From Streptomyces colonosanans (GTDB lineage Bacteria; Actinomycetota; Actinomycetes; Streptomycetales; Streptomycetaceae): DNA of 64,000 nucleotides. Shown here one piece after another: positions 62,239-64,000 of the stretch (positions are counted from its first letter, which is position 1; every line of letters begins with the position of its first letter). Both the position numbers and the translations under genes were made by a program. A model generated the notes under the pieces. It made no database searches. It saw only the letters and a list, made by a program, of their open reading frames with translations, and had not been told where the DNA came from. Location: positions 47,807-111,806 of the forward strand of contig NZ_MLYP01000037.1 in the NCBI RefSeq assembly GCF_001866645.1, given 5' to 3'.

Positions 62239-62296
62239 GGGCCGTCCGTGCACACTTCGGGCGAGGCCGAAGTGTCCGTGCCCCATGCTGGGGTGC

Positions 62297-63109
62297 ATGA
62301 CCACCAAAGATCCGGGCCGGGCGCGGCCCAGGGACGCTCAGGCACCGGGACTCGCCGCGCTCGCCGGGCTGATCGCCGACGAGACACGGGCCGCCTGTCT
62401 GCTGGCGCTGCTCGACGGACGGGCGTGGACCGCCGGGGAGTTGGCGCGGTATGCGGGCGTCGCCGCGTCGACGCTGAGCGAGCATCTGGGCAAGCTGGTC
62501 GCGGGCGGGCTGCTCGCCGAGGAGCGGCAGGGGCGGCACCGGTATGTGCGGCTAGCCGGCGCACGGGTCGCCCAGTTGGTCGAGGACCTGGCCGCGCAGG
62601 TCGCACCGGACGCCGACGCGGCACGCCCGCGCACGCTGCGGGAGTCGAGCGCCGGGTCCGCGATGGCCCGCGGCCGCACCTGCTACGACCACCTCGCGGG
62701 ACGGCTCGGTATCACCCTCACCGATGCGCTGACCGCCCGCGGGCTGCTGCGCACCACGACTGAGCTGAAGGAACGCGCCGGTGTCGAAGAGGTGAGTGCG
62801 GCCGGGCTCTCGGCACCGGAGGAAGGGGCCAGTACCGGGTTCGCGCTCACGGACGCGGGCCTGAGGTGGTTCGACGCCGCCGGTATCGGCCTCGACCGCA
62901 AGGGGCGCCGCCCGCTGGCCCGCGCCTGCCTCGACTGGACCGAACGGCGCCGCCATCTCGCGGGCGCCGCGGGCGCGGCGCTGTGCCGGCACGCCCTGGA
63001 CACGGGCTGGTGCGTACGCATCGGCTCCGAGCGGGCCGTGAAGATCACGGCGGCGGGCGAGCGGGCCCTGTCGGAGCTGCTGGGAATCGAGGCTGGGGCG
63101 CTGCACTGA
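62297..63109 (+). CDS. ArsR-type winged-helix regulator
   Basis: A 270-residue protein with an ArsR-type winged helix (residues ~14-95: IADETRAACLLALLDGRAWTAGELARYAGVAASTLSEHLGKLVAGGL). A longer C-terminal domain of unknown type contains a few Cys (CYDH, CLDW, CRHALDTGWC) that could sense metal or redox. ATG 62297. Followed by a dispersed repeat. Confidence 0.82.
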   Translation: MTTKDPGRARPRDAQAPGLAALAGLIADETRAACLLALLDGRAWTAGELARYAGVAASTLSEHLGKLVAGGLLAEERQGRHRYVRLAGARVAQLVEDLAAQVAPDADAARPRTLRESSAGSAMARGRTCYDHLAGRLGITLTDALTARGLLRTTTELKERAGVEEVSAAGLSAPEEGASTGFALTDAGLRWFDAAGIGLDRKGRRPLARACLDWTERRRHLAGAAGAALCRHALDTGWCVRIGSERAVKITAAGERALSELLGIEAGALH

Positions 63110-63114
63110 TCCCT

Positions 63115-63239
63115 GGTGCCGCGGCAGGCCACGATTGCCCGTCAAGGAGCGGCGTCGTGGGGGCACCTCGCGCTCTGGGGGTCCCCCTGCTCGAAGAGCT
63201 TGGGGGAGCGTGCCGGGCGTCGGTGCGCAGACGGGGAAC
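63115..63239. repeat. Dispersed palindromic repeat (copy D)
   Basis: GGTGCCGCGGCAGGCCACGA then TTGCCCGTCAAGGAGCGGCG at the left; the core CTGGGGGTCCCCCTGCTCGA and GAGCTTGGGGGAGCGTGCC inside; the right terminal arm is degenerate or truncated. It lies between convergent genes like copies A and C. Confidence 0.72.
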
Positions 63240-63872
63240 TCAGCACAGGCCCTGGTCCAGCACCCGCTCCAGATACCCCGTCAGCAATGCGCGGGTCTCC
63301 TCGATGATCTTCTCGTCGCCGTTCGGGGCGACCCGGAAGGCGAGGTGGACCAGGGCGTCGGCGGTTTCCACCGCGATCAGGAACATGCGGCGCAGACCGT
63401 CGTCGGGTTCGCGGTCGAGGCGGGCCGACAGAAGGTCCGTCAGCCGGTCGGCGACCCGGTGGTTGGGTTCGGCGCGGGCGCCGACCGGTATCTGGTTGCC
63501 GAAGTCGACCAGGGAGAAGCCCGGTGCCGTGCGCCTCAGGTCCAGGTACTCGTCCAGGATCGCGTCCATGGCGGCGCGCCAGTCACCCTCGCCCGCCGTC
63601 CTGGCCAGGCGGCGGGTGACGCGCTCGGTGTAGCGCTCCAGGTTGCGTTCGGCGAGGGCGTCGACCATCGCCCGCTTGTTGTCGAAGAAGCGGTACACGG
63701 ATCCGATCGGCACGCCCGCGCGCAGGGCCACGGCCCGGGTACTCAGGGTGTCGTAGCCGACCTCGTCGAGGAGGTCGGCGCAGGCGTCGAGAATCCTGGT
63801 CAGTCGTTCGGCGCTCCGGCGTTGGACGGGCGCACGACGCAGCGATGTCGCTTGGGGCACGGGCTTCATCAT
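63240..63872 (-). CDS. TetR-family regulator
   Basis: A 210-residue TetR regulator. HTH at ~28-70 (LLDEVGYDTLSTRAVALRAGVPIGSVYRFFDNKRAMV); C-terminal domain uncharacterised. Starts at ATG 63872 or 63869. Its promoter would fall between the start and the IS-like hairpin at 63894, leaving only about 20 bp of original upstream sequence, so an inserted element may influence its expression. Confidence 0.85.
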   Translation of the reverse strand: MMKPVPQATSLRRAPVQRRSAERLTRILDACADLLDEVGYDTLSTRAVALRAGVPIGSVYRFFDNKRAMVDALAERNLERYTERVTRRLARTAGEGDWRAAMDAILDEYLDLRRTAPGFSLVDFGNQIPVGARAEPNHRVADRLTDLLSARLDREPDDGLRRMFLIAVETADALVHLAFRVAPNGDEKIIEETRALLTGYLERVLDQGLC

Positions 63873-63893
63873 GCCCGTCCGCGGGGAGGCATT

Positions 63894-63925
63894 GAATCCT
63901 CCCCTCCCTCGAAGGGAGGGGATTC
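63894..63925 (-). repeat. IS200/IS605-type right-end hairpin, possible omega-RNA 3' region
   Basis: GAATC...CCCCTCCCT-CGA-AGGGAGGGG...GATTC: a 9-bp stem with outer GAATC/GATTC, of the type found after tnpB in Streptomyces IS200/IS605 elements. It lies 5 bp past the tnpB-like stop. Confidence 0.6.
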
Positions 63926-63930
63926 CTGGC

Positions 63931-64000
63931 TCAGGCAGCCACCTGGGGCGGCGCCCCGGGTGGTCTTACGCCCTCAGCACCAGCCGGGTCGAGACCAGCC
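63931..64000 (-). CDS. Partial tnpB-like 3' end (IS200/IS605), cut by window
   Basis: The minus-strand frame AGLDPAGAEGVRPPGAPPQVAA then TGA (63931-63933) reads like the low-complexity C-terminal tail of Streptomyces TnpB proteins and is followed by the right-end hairpin. Only 22 codons are visible, so the assignment depends mainly on the hairpin. TnpB is an RNA-guided nuclease that biases element retention. Confidence 0.45.
   Translation of the reverse strand, partial: AGLDPAGAEGVRPPGAPPQVAA

Overview
This window is a high-GC actinobacterial chromosome segment, almost certainly Streptomyces. It has chaplin genes, the glycerol operon with its GylR-type regulator, mycothiol biosynthesis (mshC), F420-type oxidoreductases, GTG starts, many ATGA/GTGA gene overlaps and the SoxR/SCO1697-type regulator. 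From memory, the gene order follows the S. coelicolor core from metH (SCO1657) to soxR (SCO1697), interrupted by one integrated element. No database search was possible, so family names rest on motifs visible in the translations.

Layout. 1-3.4 kb: metH (cut by the window edge). 3.7-9.0 kb: glycerol regulon gylR-glpF-glpK-glpD, with two near-palindromic sites that look like GylR operators. 9.2-16.2 kb: a FadR-type regulator, parJ (PAC2 family), then a minus-strand block of mshC, a kinase-like protein, a DUF3090 protein, a histidine phosphatase and an LLM flavin oxidoreductase. 16.3-20.5 kb: an aldo/keto reductase translationally coupled to a RecD2-like protein whose ATPase motifs are degenerate, then two small conserved genes. 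20.7-23.4 kb: chaplins chpC and chpH and an M20 peptidase. 23.56 kb: tRNA-Leu(GAG).

23.63-34.67 kb: an 11.0-kb element integrated into the 3' end of the tRNA, bounded by a 23-bp direct repeat. It carries a tyrosine integrase, an excisionase-like gene, an XRE regulator, a scaffold-like protein, a P22/HK97-type major capsid protein, a TerS-like protein, an Lsr2-BRCT chimera, a DUF3987-like replication ATPase, an HTH-PLD/NUDIX pair and a chain of small Cys-rich proteins. It has no large terminase, portal, tail or lysis gene and no FtsK/TraB-type transfer gene. The best reading is a capsid-encoding phage satellite that depends on a helper phage; this is the most interesting feature of the window.

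35-64 kb: chromosomal again. polX, capA, a phosphoribosyltransferase-hydrolase fusion with a DUF1876 gene, a YchJ-like gene, the gluconate locus gntR/gntK/gntP with a perfect palindrome upstream of gntK, an FAD dehydrogenase, a DMT transporter, a NUDIX gene, paired DUF202 membrane proteins, a His-rich repeat protein, and an acyl-CoA catabolism cluster (MBL hydrolase, phosphotransferase, acyl-CoA dehydrogenase, TetR, SDR) with candidate TetR operators. These are followed by a NamZ-type muramidase, an alpha/beta hydrolase, an RNA ligase, soxR, a MaoC/TetR pair and several regulators. The right edge enters what looks like the 3' end of an IS200/IS605 tnpB.

A family of dispersed palindromic repeats (four copies plus one apparently inserted in frame in the ychJ-like gene) sits mainly at gene 3' ends and may supply stop codons and terminators.
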